Origin: Euphorbia lathyris
Lineage: Eukaryota > Streptophyta > Magnoliopsida > Malpighiales > Euphorbiaceae
Direction: 5' to 3'
DNA: 64,000 nucleotides
Assembly: GCF_963576675.1 (NCBI RefSeq)
Contig: NC_088916.1
Span: forward strand, 25,767,501-25,831,500
The translations under genes were made by a program, and so were the position numbers. The notes under the pieces are model-generated. The model searched no databases and was not told the DNA's origin. It saw nothing but the letters and a program-made list of their open reading frames with translations. How positions within the stretch are numbered: the stretch's first letter is position 1; each line of letters opens with the position of its first letter. Shown here piece after piece: positions 1-11,984 of the stretch.

Positions 1-978
1 TAAATTTATTTTCTATTTTCGTTCCTTTAAAATAGTTCTGATGAACTTTCCTAAAAATGTTATTTGTTCAAAACAGTGCCTATTCTTTTTAAATGATAAA
101 AGACTTGAGCTTAAATTTATTTATCAAATATTCTCTACATTAGAACATAGGCTTCTGGGAATATGTCCTTTATACATTAGTCTATTTGATATCATTTATC
201 TTATTTGGAATGGAAAATTCTTTTGGGATTATATTTAATTATGTTAATCGATTGATTTATCTGTTACCGTTTATATTAAAAATCTGAAATTTTATTTTGA
301 TTCTTTCATCTGGATATTGAAGTTATTTGAAAAATGTTATGAGATACAAATTACACACTTTGAAACCGGTACATGTGCTTAGTATTATCTGTATCTGTTT
401 TCATATCTCACTGACCTTTATACTAAGCTTACATTATTTGTCATTGTTTTATCTCTGTATGTGTTTGTTTTTGTGTCAGTTGTATTAGAATCATGGATAA
501 GGTCGGTGAAGACATTCTGTATCTGAATCTGCTAGTGCTACCATCCGTGTCTATTATTTGGCATTTGGTGATGTGGGATATCATCACTCTGATGTTACTA
601 TACCATGGTTTTGAGAATTTCTGTAATTTATTATTATTATTCAATATTATTTGATTTCTGTGCACCATCATGTTTGATAAATTTATGAAAACAAATTTGA
701 AACTTATCTGCATATCTGTCTGTTCCCCGTTTGTTGTGCTATGATTATCACTCATTGAGATTTTCGCTCGTATAGACAGAAATCTCATACCTAGTTGATT
801 TTATATTTTTCAGATTAAGATCTCTATAGCGGTGCAGACATTTGGGTTCGATATTGAAGGAGGATATTGTTAGCTAGATATTGCTATTGTACGGATTGGA
901 GACTTTTGGATATTTAATGATATGTATTTATTTACAGTTTAAGTTGTATAATCAAGCTAGATGACTTTATTAATTGGA
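1..978. other. AT-rich flank, no gene recognised
   Basis: This stretch is AT-rich with no domain-bearing ORF. The longest open frame (441-788, minus, 115 codons) has no recognisable motif and low-complexity content, so I do not call it. A purine-rich stretch near 855-870 followed by TGTTAGC could be a retroelement end, but I found no partner repeat inside the window. Confidence 0.5.
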
Positions 979-983
979 TAATA

Positions 984-1260
984 CAAGAAATTGGGCTATT
1001 TGTGACAATACATGTTGTCACAGAACCATGAAAATTGTTACATAAAAGTTTATGTGACAATAAGTAGTTATCACGGGTGTTGTCACGTAAAAGTCCGTTG
1101 CTAAAAGTTTTTGATAAATGTGATGATAAAATGTTGTCGCAAAAAATTATTATTATTTGTGATAATAAATAAGTTGTCGCACTACTTTTACTTGTTACAA
1201 CTTGAAAAATAAAATGTTGTCACAAATATATAATGTTGTCACATATTATCTTATAATTTC
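984..1260. repeat. CACTA subterminal repeat block (outer)
   Basis: TTGTCACA and its complement TGTGACAA recur roughly every 20-40 bases in both orientations, with variants such as TTGTCGCA and TGTGATAA. In CACTA transposons such arrays bind the TNPA-type protein; here that role is inferred. Confidence 0.6.
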
Positions 1261-2394
1261 AACTAAAATTGTTTGATAACTTTAATTAGATGGCACTAAA
1301 AAATATATTTATTACAATTATTATTGTCACATGTAAATGGTTATATCTAAAATTCGTATTCATTTTCACTGAATAGAAACTATTTCTGTGATTAAATTTT
1401 CAATTAGAAACTTAGGTTAACATTTTACTACATAGTTTCTCACGGTAGGTTACTGATATATTAATAGGGATAATGTTTTCTTTCGTAATTTACTGGGTTT
1501 TGTTAACTATTGTAAATCATTATTATTATTAATTAAATTTATTGATCATTATATTATATTATTCAAACACAAAATGTTAAAGCTAAAAGATACAATGTCA
1601 AGTGAAAGAGGAATGATTTGAGATCCGTATAAATTATTCACATGCAAGCATGTCAACAATCCCTTATCAAAATCTGTATATTAAATGGGCAAAATTCTGA
1701 TATGATACAAAAAAAAAAAACTCAAGCTATGCCTTCCCTAACAATACTCGACTTATGCTAATTCTCCTTGTCCTATTTCTCTCTCTGATTTTTTTTACTA
1801 ATTTTGATTCCATAATGAATCCTCTTCTTAATCTCATGTTTTCCGACTCCACAACTACTCCTCATACCCCCATCGCCTCTAATGTTTCGGTCGGTTCTGA
1901 CTCAACTGCTCTTGCTGATGCTTACTGGTACTCCTGGTGCTTCTTCTGGTTAACTAAAACAATATCAAACATAAAACTTGAGTGCTCGTACCTAAAAATG
2001 GAAAAGGTACAATCAGATAATTAGTTAGGATTTTCCAATTTAAAAATTAAACAGGAAACAGTAGAAAAGAAAAGAAGAAGGGAAAACAACACGAACATAA
2101 GCGAAAACATAGTGGTTGTAGAAGAGAGAAAGAATAGAAAAGAAGATCATGAGATTGAGAATAAAGAAGTTTTCCCAATTGAATTTAACAAACTTATAAT
2201 TAGTTGTAGATAATGGGAGTTAATGGGTTGGTTATGCGGAGAGTGAGAATTTTAACAACTGTTCCCTCCAAACTTTTTAGATCCTTCTTTGTTTTTCCTA
2301 TTTTAATTTTTAAAAATAATAATTAAATTATCTTTTAGTATTTAGATTCTTCAAAAAAAAATGTTTTACTATTTAGATTAAGTTCATATTTTAA
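1261..2394. other. Non-coding CACTA interior, no gene supported
   Basis: AT-rich sequence with an A run at 1710-1720. An open frame at 1755-2024 (plus, 89 codons) begins with a hydrophobic segment but has no family resemblance and overlaps CT-rich low-complexity DNA. I do not call it a gene. Confidence 0.4.
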
Positions 2395-2935
2395 TAGAAA
2401 AATACACATTTAAGTTGATGATCAATTTAAATTTTATCGATTAGCTCTTGATCTTTTAAATTGATACAAATCAATTATTTTTAACATTAAGTCCATAATC
2501 TTTTAAATGAAGTCAGTAAGCCCTTTATCATTTATTTCTTAATCCATTAAGCTATATTGAATGATCCAGTTTATGTGTGTGACTTAACTTCCATTTAACG
2601 CAAACGGAACTAGCAGTATATCAGTGTTTTAACACATCAAGTGCCGTATAGATTGTTATGTCAAATAATTTCTTAACTATTTTATTTTAGAGTAACAATA
2701 GTATCTTAACAATTTTACGCATGCTAAACGGAATTTGAATTATTCACATAACTGGCTATCCAATACGGGTTTAATGTGTTAAAAAATAATTGATCAATGG
2801 CTTAATATATCTATTTAAAAGATCAGGGGTTTAATTTATTAACAAATATTTGATCCGAGGCTTAGTGTAAGGGCTCAATCAATAAAAATTGATTTGATCA
2901 GGAGCTCAAATATACATTTTACCTATTTTAATTAT
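2395..2935. repeat. Imperfect fold-back repeat (MITE-like)
   Basis: The two halves are imperfect inverted copies of each other. A left arm containing GATCTTTTAAATTGATAC and ATTATTTTTAACATTAAG is mirrored by a right arm whose complement contains GATCTTTTAAATAGATA and ATTATTTTTTAACACATTAA. The element separates the two TTGTCAC blocks. I could not fix its ends or a target duplication. Confidence 0.35.
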
Positions 2936-2959
2936 CATATACTATGATCAATTACTTGG

Positions 2960-3660
2960 TAATAATTTTGAAATTATTATATAATAAAAAAATTGTGTGA
3001 TAAATATAAATATATAGTCACATATTTTTTCGTTACAACTGTTTCTTGTAGCAAAAATATTTTAGTAGTAGAATGAATTTATTGTCACAACAATAATAAA
3101 TAATTGTAACAATTTATTATCTCGTCAAATAATTAGTTTTGTTGTCACATATTTTAAACTTTTAGTGATAACTAATAGTTGTAACAAAATTGTTTTAGTT
3201 ATAATTAAATTTATTATCATTAAATTAATAAACAATTTGTAACCGTTTCTTTTATCTTGTCACACAATAAATTTTTATAACAACTATAAATATATTGTCA
3301 CGTATTTTAAATTTTTAGTTACAACTATTAGTTGAAACAAATAAAATTTTGTTACAAATAAAATTTATTATCACAAAATTAATAAATAATTTGTGATAGT
3401 TTCTTTTATCTTGACATATAATTACATTTTGTGATAACTATAAATATGTTGTAATGTATTTTATATTTATCGTTATAATTTTAATCGTTACATAAAAAAA
3501 TTAGTTACAAGAAAAAAATAATTGTTACAAAATCATTCAACTATTTGTGATAATTAAAAAATATTGTCACAAAATTAATTTTTGTGATAACGTAAAAATT
3601 ATTGTAACAAATAATAAGTTTTTTGTTACAACAATTTTTGTGATAATTAAGTATTATTTT
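2960..3660. repeat. CACTA subterminal repeat block (inner)
   Basis: About 700 bp dense in TTGTCACA, TTGTTACAA, TTGTAACAA and TTGTGATAA words in both orientations, more decayed than the outer block. It lies between the terminus and the last exon of the TNPA-like gene, as expected for a CACTA 3' subterminal region. Confidence 0.5.
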
Positions 3661-3814
3661 GAAATTAAATTCGAGACTAGCATAGGTTAAGGTCATCTTA
3701 ATTTATGCGCCGGTCATGACCATGTTCATGTCATGACACCCAATATCTTAGTTAACATAGTATTAAATATACGTTATTGCTTGTTGTTGTGTATTTGAAT
3801 GCATGCTAACTTAC

Positions 3815-3937
3815 CATTTTTTGCACAACCTCCTCTACTTTAGAGTCTTTATACTTCCCATATTTGTCTTGCCATGCTTTTATCCAGTGTGTATACCTAC
3901 TGCTTTTTTCCACTTTGCCTGTTGACAAATCCGAAAT
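3815..3937 (-). pseudogene. Displaced exon of CACTA TNPA-like gene
   Basis: This is a 41-codon exon with an acceptor (TTGCAG) at its 5' side and a GTAAGT donor at its 3' side. It encodes a lysine- and serine-rich segment with motifs STGK, YTHWIKAW and a run KYGKYKDSK, typical of the C-terminal part of Ptta/En/Spm plant transposases. A partial second copy of the same exon lies at about 25681-25775. The rest of the gene is on the minus strand beyond 25816, so the two insertions at 3994-25551 have pulled this exon 22 kb from its upstream partner. Whether it was ever spliced across the insertions is unknown. Confidence 0.6.
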
Positions 3938-4244
3938 CTGCAACATAAAATAAATGACTATAATCAATAGTCATACATATATATATACATATGGAAGAGT
4001 TCTCAATGGTGAGTCTCCATTCATGGAGACTATTCTATTTTGAATAGATGACTTATTATAATAGGTTACCAAGTTATTATCCGGTTACCTAAAAGATATA
4101 TTCTCTCCATAATTAAACTAAAATTGTAATATTTCTCTCTCTCTCATTAATTATCACGTTTTTTTTTACAAAGTAAGTTGTTCTCTTTCATTCTTTAGAG
4201 TTTTTTTTTTTATTTGTACGTCTTATTGCTTCTTCTTCCTGTAA

Positions 4245-5158
4245 TCAGCGGAATTACGCCGGAGCTAGCCGGGACTCTGCCGCCGGAATTTGGTAGAATA
4301 GTTATATATGAGCACCTATTAAAATGGAGAATGAAGGAGAAGAGGGGGCTGCTTACTTGATCGGCGGCACGGTGGAAGTGAGATGGTTGGAAAAGATGAT
4401 GTCAAAGCTCACTTTTAACCCTACTTTATATAGAAAATGTCAAATACATTCCCATAATCAAAATCTAAGCAATTAGGTCCCTAGTCTAGTCTTTGCTGGA
4501 AACCACAATATCCTCCTCCTCTCTAACGTGTCATTCATTAGTATTTCATTGACCATAAAAAGTAAATAATTAATATTTTAATACTTCAAAATTATCAATA
4601 CAAATTGAAAAAAACAAAATAAGTGCGAAATAACAAATTTAATTTTAAATTTATCCCAATAAAATAATTAAAGTTTAGGTTTGTTTCAATTTGGTATTTA
4701 AAAACAATAAAATCATTTGGTGATTACTTTAGCAATTATAATTTTTGGAATGTTAATTTTGATAACTTAATATTATATACACATCATTTGTCACATGTTA
4801 AAAAAATAAGCATTATAGCCATCTGGTTCCTAAATTAAGACTTCAAAGTTAATTAGAATCTTAAACTGTCAAAATCACCAATCATGTCTCTTAACTAACT
4901 AAAAATCATCAATTGAATTCTCATTCTAAACAAAAATCTCCAATTGAGGCCCATCAAAAATCATTCGGTTGAACAATTTCAGACCTTCTTTCCTAAACTC
5001 ATTTTGAACCAACACCAAAATTATTACAGCTTATATGAAAGAAATAGTCACGGTTTCTGATTTTAGGATAAGATGTGGATCCAATTAATGATTTTTGCTT
5101 TAGGAATATGATTGATGATTTTTATAGTTTAAGGTCCTAATTTCAATTGTTAATTACT
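4245..5158 (+). repeat. Left long inverted-repeat arm
   Basis: Matches the reverse complement of 11985-12945 over most of its length. Shared blocks include GGAGAATGAAGGAGAAGAGG and AATCTAAGCAATTAGGTCCC. The inner portion (about 4800-5158) is itself a weak fold-back, present in both arms. Confidence 0.85.
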
Positions 5159-5159
5159 A

Positions 5160-5480
5160 CTCCCTCCATTTCAAAATAATTGTCACATTTGACCAAAGCA
5201 CACATATTAAGGAAATGATTGATTTGCATTAAATTTATGCAACATGGACTAGAATACCCTCTATCTCTCTTCATTAATAATTATCATTTTTTGCGTCTCT
5301 CATTAAATTGAACCTCTCTCCATACATTGAAAACTTAAAATAGCAAAAAGTGTAATTAATATCAAGCTCATTAATAGGGGTAAAATAGGAAAAAATTGCA
5401 TTGGAAACTAAACGTGACAAATAATATGAAATGGAAAAATTTGATCAAAATTGACAATTATTTTGAAATGGAGGGAGCAG
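5160..5480. mobile_element. Stowaway MITE
   Basis: Begins CTCCCTCCATTTCAAAATAA and ends with the complementary TTATTTTGAAATGGAGGGAG plus CAG, flanked by TA on both sides. CTCCCTCC termini with a TA target duplication are diagnostic of Stowaway elements (Tc1/mariner). The length of about 320 bp is normal, and there is no coding capacity. Confidence 0.85.
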
Positions 5481-5898
5481 TAGTTAAGATAAAAAGAAAG
5501 TTACAAGATAACAATTTCCAATACAATATCAATCACACCCACAACCACAGAGCCCTATACGTCGTACACATGTCCTATACATCTTACACATATAACTTTC
5601 TTTTCTGATTTTTAATGCTATGTTTTTGTCCTTTAAAAAAATGCTATGTTTTTGTAAACCAAATAATGTTACTAATATATGATAAATAGTATCTACTTTC
5701 TTCTTCCTTTTTTTTTTTATTCAAATCCGATGCTTGCCTCATAAAATTCAATATTTTCATATTTTTTTCATTTTAGTTCTTTATTCATAAATTTTATTTT
5801 ATATTATTTTCTTAAGTATTTTATCATATTAAATACATTTATTTTTATCAAATAATCTAATTTTATATCATGCAAAATGTTTTCATCAAACAGTGGTA
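5481..5898. other. AT-rich spacer, nothing recognised
   Basis: Low-complexity AT-rich DNA with T runs; no open frame with recognisable features. Confidence 0.5.
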
Positions 5899-6075
5899 CA
5901 TAACGTAAATTAGTGCAACTTAACATAATGTAGCGCAACTAATCGTAACGTAACGTAATGTAACTTAGCGTAACCTAACATAACATAACTTAGCGTAAAG
6001 TAACATAACATAAAGTAACGTAAAGTAACGCAACTTAACGTAATGTAATGTCACATAACTTAATGTTACCTAATG
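5899..6075 (+). repeat. GTAACGTAA-type short tandem array, left
   Basis: Degenerate repeats of a 5-10 bp unit (CGTAA, CATAA, TTAGCGTAA). The outer end ACATAACGTAAATTAGTGCA resembles the complement of the right array at 9986-10068 (ACATAACGTAACTTAGTGTA). The two may be terminal repeats of a smaller element enclosing 5899-10068. Confidence 0.6.
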
Positions 6076-8090
6076 TAACGCAGCGGAAAGGAAAGAAAGT
6101 GGTGATTAATAGGGAACCCGCTGGCCGCACCAGACAAGATAAAAAGAGAAAAGCTGACCAATCCTCCTCCAAAGATATTAACACAGCTCCGAAAGAGATT
6201 CGGTTTATCTATAGTGTGAAGAAAGTTGCTGTTGAGCAAGCTCAAGGTGAACCTAAGTCAGCGGAGAAACAGAAAAGGCAAGTTGAGCCTGAGGAAGAAA
6301 GTGAGGAAACCCCGGAAATGCCTCTAAAGAGGAAGAAAACCTCTGGGTTAATGCCGATTGAAGCTAACCCACTTGACTTTGTAGTCACTCCGGAATCACA
6401 CTTTGTGCGGAGTCAAGAAATTGACCTTGAAAAGACTCCTACTGATCAGGAGGAAGAACTGGGTGATCTTGGAGGTCAGCCTCAAGCTGATAAGACAGGA
6501 TCTGCTGAGCCGAGTGTAAAAGTTGCTGTTGAGCAAACTGAGAACCAAACTGAGCAGCAAATTGAGAACCAAGCTGAGCAACCAGTGAAGAACAAGGTTG
6601 TGGAAGGCCTTGATGCCAACCTTGGTCCTAACTCCGCCTCTGAGTCCCTTGACTCCATTGATGCTGATCCCTCTCCTCAAACAAATAAGGACAGCACAGG
6701 CAAGCGACTCAAGCGTAAGGCTTCGAAACCAAAATTTATCGATCTCTTGGATAAGTCTCCACTAAGGGATCCAATTACTGACCTCACCAAACTCCAGTTC
6801 CAATTTTTCTCAACTGTCACTGAGCCTACTCTAAACCAAACAAAGGAAAAACAAGCCTCTGTTTCGAGGAACAAGCTGATCCCAAAGCTCCTCAAGGTCT
6901 TGTTTCTGGCGAGCAAGTGCTCGAAGTCCATGCTGCTCAAGATAATGAGCTAGCAAAGGAAAATCTTGCTCAAGTCAGCTCTGAATTGCCTCAACCTCCA
7001 CAATCAACTCCACCTCAGACTGACGTTGAGCAAGTCAATATTTCTGCTGATCCACCTCTTCCTACTCCTTCAAGGTAGAATGACAACCAGTCAGTACCTT
7101 CTGCTAACCTGAATAAAAGTCAAGCTGCTAACTACGCTGGCACCTTTGTTTCTGAACAGCACCAAACACCTCCTCCATCCGGTGCTACTCATATTCCGGC
7201 CTCTGAACCACAAACTGATGAATCCTATGCTTACCTGCATGCCACTAAGTCTGGACGAAGAATCATCAACTCAACTCAAGCCTTACTTCAGGATATTCAT
7301 CAAACTCATGCCGATGCTACTGGGTCTGATCATGTTGAGCCAACACAAATCTCCTTTGTCACTCAGCTTTTGACAGAAATTAAGGGTCTCAAAGACTTGA
7401 TGAGTGTCATGACATCTCTTACATCTCAACAGCCCAAGCAAGAGTCTATAGTGAAGCTGGCAGAACTCCAGCTGATGATGGTGAATCATATGAACGCCAT
7501 CCAAGGTCAACTCAATGCCTTAACAGCTGCGAACTCAATCTATGCAACCTCTGTTGAGGTTACTCAACATTTTTCCTAGCTGACCTCTGAGCTGACCGGA
7601 GCTCGTGATCTTATCTCCTCCTCCTCCTAGTGTTCCATCGAACAGATTGGTGAAGCCATTCGCCTACTCAACCTGAATAAACAGGAAATGGACACTGACC
7701 TAGTAAAGACAAATGAGATTCTGCAATGCACTCAATCTACCCTTAAGCAGGTTCGTCACACCAACGTTCAACGTCAACAATATGACACTGCCCTGCTCAG
7801 GATGTATCATCAATCCTATGCCAGAATGACAGAATCCATAACTTGGATCGGGAAATCTCAAGAGTATCTGCTTAGCATGCTCAGTGCCAATATCAAGATC
7901 CCCGCTTCCACTATGTCCGATGGCATGCAAGTCTTCAAAGGTCTTCGGGAGAGTATGAGTCAACTCCAAATGTACTCATCAAAACTGACTCGTGCTGTTC
8001 AATAAGGAACTTTTTATCCTCCTCCCAATCCCGATGCTGGCAAAACGGGGGAGAAAGAACGCCAAAGGCAAGCTGCTGGAACTCCAAATG
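6076..8090 (+). pseudogene. Captured fragment of Sirevirus-type env-position ORF
   Basis: The translated frames match the C-terminal two-thirds of the ORF at 57667-60506. Correspondences include a PLKRKK basic block followed by a MPIEA-like motif, then LLNLNKQEMDTD, and SITWIGKSQ. The segment is rich in Lys, Glu, Gln and Ser. The first open stretch runs 6048-6953; the TAG at 7076-7078 and further stops near 7577 and 7628, plus frame changes, break the rest. The homology ends where the 16-bp minisatellite begins. It sits alone inside a DNA element with no LTR, gag or pol near it, so it looks like a captured piece. Its function, if any, in the parent retrotransposon is unknown. Confidence 0.75.
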
Positions 8091-8094
8091 TACA

Positions 8095-9985
8095 TTCAAT
8101 GATGTTTCAGTTAAGTAATCTTTCAGTTCAATAATATTTCAGTTTAGTGATGTTTCAATTCAAGAATATTTCAGTTCACTGATGTTTCAGTTCAGTAATA
8201 TTTCAGTTCAGTGATGTTTCAATTCAGTGATGTTTCAGTTTAGTAATGTTTCAGTTGAGTAATATTTTAGTTTAGTAATATTTTAGTTCAATCATGTTTC
8301 AGTTCAGTAATGTTTCAGTTCAGTAATGTTTCGGTTTAGTAATGTTTCAGTTGATGTTTTGGTTGACTGATATTCAGTTTAGTAATATTTCAGTTTAGTG
8401 ATGTTTCGGTTTAGTAATATTTCAGTTCAGTAATATTTCACTTGAGTGAAATTTCAATTTAGTAATGTTTTCATTTCAGTAATATTTCAGTTGAGTGATA
8501 TTTCAGTTCAGTAATTTTTCAGTTGACTAATATTTCAGTTCAGTAATGTTTCAGTTTAGTAATGTTTCGATTCAATAATGTTTCAGTTAAGTGATGTTTC
8601 AGTTCAGTGATGTTTCAATTCAGTAATGTTTTAGTTTATTAATGTTTGAGTTTAGTATTGTTTCACTTCAGTGATGTTTCAGTTCTGTAATATTTCAGTT
8701 GAGTGATGTTTCAGTTCAGTGATATTTTAGTTGAGTGATATTTGAGTTCAGTGATATTTCATTTCAGTAATATGTCAGTTTAGTAATGTTTTAGTTCAGT
8801 AATGTTTAAATTCAGTTATGTTTGAGTTCAGTAATGTTTCAGTTCAGTGATGTTTCAGTTGAGTGATATTCAGTCTAGTAATATTTCAGTTCAGTAATGT
8901 TTCAGTTTAGTAATATTTCAGTTCAGTGATGTTTCAATTCAGTAATATTTCATTTCAGAAATATTTCAGTTTAGTAATATTTCACTTGAGTGAAGTTTCA
9001 ATTTAGTAATGTTTAAGTTTAGTGATGTTTCAGTTTAGTGATGTTTCAGTTCAGTAATATTTCAGTTCAGTGATGTTTCAATTCAATAATATTTTAGTTT
9101 AGTGATGTTTCAGTTCAATAATGTTTCAGTTCAATAATATTTCAATTCAGTCATGTTTGAGCTTAGTAGTGTTTGAGTTTAGTAATGTTTCAGTTCAATA
9201 ATGTTCCAGTTGAGTGATGTTTTAGATCAATAATATTTTAGTTGAGTGACGATTCAGTTCAGTAATGTTTCAGTTTAGTAATGTTTCAGTTTAGTAATGT
9301 TTTAGTTCAGTGGTGTTTCATTTCAATAATATTTAAGTTTAGTAATGTTTGAGTTCAGTAATGTTTCAATTCAGTGATATTTCAGTTTAGTAATATTTCA
9401 GTTCAGTAATCTTTCAGTTCAGTAATATTTCAGTTCAATGATGTTTCAGTTCAGAAATATTCCAGTTCAGTAATGTTTCAGTTCAGTAATTTTTCAGTTC
9501 AGTGATGTTTCAGTTTAATGATGTTTCAGTTGAGTAATATTTAAGTTTAGTAATATTTCAATTGAGTGGTGGTTCAGTTCAGTGATGTTTCAGTTCAGTA
9601 ATGTTTCAGTTGAGTAATGTTTCAGTTTAGTAATGTTTTATTTCAGTAATGTTTAAGTTCAGTAATATTTCAGTTGAGTGATGTTTCAGTTCAGTGGTGT
9701 TTTAGTTTAGTGATATTTCAGTTCAGTAATATTTCAGTTGACTGATGTTTCAGTTCAGTAATATTTTAGTTAAGTGATATTTCGATTCAGTAATGTTTCA
9801 GTTAAGTGATGTTTCAGTTGAGTGATGTTTTAATTCAGTAATGTTTCAGTTGAGTAATGTTTGAGTTCAGTAATATTTCACTTCAGTGATGTTTCAGTTC
9901 TGTAATATTTCAGTTGAGTGATGTTTCACTTCAGTAATATTTTAGTTCAGTGATGTTTCAGTTCAGTAATATTTTAATTCACGTG
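8095..9985 (+). repeat. 16-bp minisatellite array, about 118 copies
   Basis: A tandem array of the unit ATRTTTCAGTTCAGTR (16 bp) with scattered point variants (CAGTT/GAGTT/TAGTT; AATATT/GATGTT) runs for about 1.9 kb. The period is not a multiple of three and stops occur, so it is not coding. Local higher-order alternation of AATATT and GATGTT units is visible. Confidence 0.95.
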
Positions 9986-10068
9986 ATGTTACGTTACGTT
10001 ACGTTACATCACGTCATGTCACACCACGCCATGCCACATCACGTTATGTTACACTAAGTTACGTTATG
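9986..10068 (-). repeat. GTAACGTAA-type short tandem array, right
   Basis: Repeats of TTACG/CACGTCATG-like units, in inverted orientation relative to 5899-6075. Together they bracket the captured ORF fragment and the minisatellite. Confidence 0.6.
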
Positions 10069-10426
10069 TTCGGTTGGGGATTGTAAGCTCAATGACTATT
10101 TATAAATAAATGAAAGTTAAAAAAATAAAAAAGCTAAAGATTTTAAATTGAGCTACAATTCTGAGGATTTATCGATTGATCTTACAAGCGGCTTGGTGTT
10201 CGGCTCGATAAAAACTCGATCATATTCGGCTCGATAATGTTGTTTTCAAAATAGAAGGATTAAATAGTGTGTTATGTAAAAATACGTAGACTAATAAATT
10301 ATTTGCCCTAAAATTTAATTAGAATAAAGAAAAATAATTTAAAAAGAATTGTAGAAAAAAAACAAAGTTGACTCAAAGTAAGTAACTAAATAACTCTTTC
10401 ATAAAAAAAATTAAATCACTTGAAAA
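10069..10426. other. AT-rich spacer, nothing recognised
   Basis: No recognisable gene or repeat; several short GCTCGATAA words around 10200-10235. Confidence 0.5.
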
Positions 10427-10935
10427 TAGGGATGCAGATCGGTTCAAAACCGAATCGAATCGAAAAATCGAACACCGAAATTACCAAAATAATTCACGCC
10501 GATACTGAATCGAATAACATATAGAATTGAAATATAACCGAACCAAAATATTTGATGCGGTTCGGTTTTAAACCGAACAAACCGAATTTAATTAAAAAAT
10601 AAAAACAATGAATAAAAATCACTATATTTCATCGTTAAATTTACATGAACAATAAAAAAATTGAAATATTTTCAAAATATATTCATATTAGCGTATTATC
10701 TCAACAAAAATAATCAAAATTACACTTGTAAATTTAAATATGTGCGTATATATAAAATAATATAAAAAAATGTAATTCGGTGCAGTTCGTTTTTTATATT
10801 TTTTATCAAAACGAACCGAACTGAATACAGAAATACACCAAAAAAACATCACCAATGTCAAACCAAAGTATAAAAAAATCGAACCGAAAAATCGAATTTC
10901 ATCAGTTCGGTATGCGATTTAAATGCCCACACCTA
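10427..10935. mobile_element. hAT-type MITE with perfect 8-bp target duplication
   Basis: Flanked on both sides by CTTGAAAA (10419-10426 and 10936-10943), an exact 8-bp duplication as made by hAT transposases. The ends TAGGGATGCAGATCGG and, on the complement, TAGGTGTGGGCATTTA are related to the common hAT terminus TAGGGGTGGGCA. The interior is full of CGGTTCGGTTT/AAACCGAACCG words. About 509 bp with no ORF. Confidence 0.85.
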
Positions 10936-11391
10936 CTTGAAAAGAAATTTTGATTAAAAAAAATAAGTTGAGATGATAAAAGATGGTACATAATTATCTT
11001 TTCAAACCAAAACTAAATATTTGCTTCTATTTTTAGTCTTAGTCTACTTGAAGTACAATTTCACAAGGTTAACATAGTCATTTGAATATATAAAAAATTC
11101 ATTCTATGCTCCAAAATATAGCAGTGTTATTGCTTCATCAATTTCAATGATCCACGCTGCAACCTCCAAATTACAATTAATTGCTCTAGCTACAACCTTG
11201 TATGCTATCATTGGAGAGTAATTTTTTTTTTTAATAAAATCATTGGAGGGCCATAAAACCTCATCCTCTTCCTCATAAAGAGAATTAATTACTCAATGCA
11301 TATCATAAATTATGATGTAATGAATATCATAATTTATAATATACAGTTGGATTGTTGCCAAACAAGGAATCCACGATTACAACTAGATAGT

Positions 11392-11767
11392 GGTCCTGTT
11401 TGGCAAACATCATTTTGGGATAAAAAGAACGGTTTTGACCAACTTTATAGGTTTGACCACTGAAATCGCTAATTGGAGTATTTAGTGGAGAGAGGTTTGA
11501 GAGAGAGTTTTGGAATGAAAACGTTAATTTAGAAAAAGCTCTTAAAATGAGCTTTTTCAATTAGCGTTTTGCAATATTAAAATTAATGGACTTCTTTAAC
11601 CCTAATAAATAGACTCCCTCTTCTCCTGTGCCAAAATTAATGCCCTTATTCGTCTTTTTGCACAAACCGCTATTATCAATCAGCTAATTTTTACCAAACA
11701 GGTCTACACAAACAGCTAGTCAAATCAGCTAATGTAATCAGCTAACAGCTAATTCCCAAACAGAGCC
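11392..11767. mobile_element. MITE with GGYYCTGTTTGG termini
   Basis: The left end GGTCCTGTTTGGCAAA and the complement of the right end, GGCTCTGTTTGGGAAT, agree at 12 of 16 bases. AGT is duplicated on both sides (11389-11391; 11768-11770). The 3-bp duplication suggests the PIF/Harbinger (Tourist) group, but similar ends occur in hAT MITEs. The interior has repeated TCAGCTAAT words. Confidence 0.6.
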
Positions 11768-11984
11768 AGTATTGTTAGTTTTTTAGAAATTCTCCTTCAA
11801 AAAAATATAAGATTGTTGTTAAATACTAATTAAAAATGAGCGTGGAAGAGAGAAACAGTAGAAATAGTGGTGAAACCAGAACCGAGATAAGTCGGACTCA
11901 AATATTTAATAATAAATTTTAACACAATAAAAAATTATTTATTTAACCAATTTTCTAACTCATAATTTTATGTGGTATAATATT

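Larger units (their letters stand above)
979..3993 (-). mobile_element. CACTA (En/Spm) element, 3' portion
   Basis: The left terminus near 979 reads TAATACAAGAAATTGGGC, which differs from the CACTACAAGAAA consensus of plant CACTA ends at two of the first twelve bases. It is followed by short inverted words (TTGTCACAA/TTGTGACAA) of the kind that crowd CACTA subterminal regions. At 3815-3937 lies an exon continuing the TNPA-like gene whose other exons sit at 25602-26809, about 22 kb away. This is why I read 979-3993 as the 3' end of the same minus-strand element, split by later insertions. No 3-bp target duplication could be confirmed, and the subterminal words differ from those at the right end, so two different CACTA copies remain possible. 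Confidence 0.55.

Noticed and set aside
441..788. 115-codon ORF on the minus strand
   Set aside because: No motif or repeat partner; such frames are expected by chance in this much AT-rich DNA.
1755..2024. 89-codon ORF with a hydrophobic start (possible secreted peptide)
   Set aside because: No family resemblance, low-complexity CT-rich DNA inside CACTA interior, no splice or promoter support.
5899..6075. Interstitial telomere repeat
   Set aside because: The unit is a variable GTAAC/CATAA mix and not TTTAGGG.
6396..6940. Two minus-strand ORFs over the captured fragment
   Set aside because: They are the opposite-strand shadow of the Lys/Glu-rich frame at 6048-6953.
8095..9985. CRISPR-like regular array
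   Set aside because: Units are 16 bp, contiguous and without spacers, in a plant genome; it is a minisatellite.
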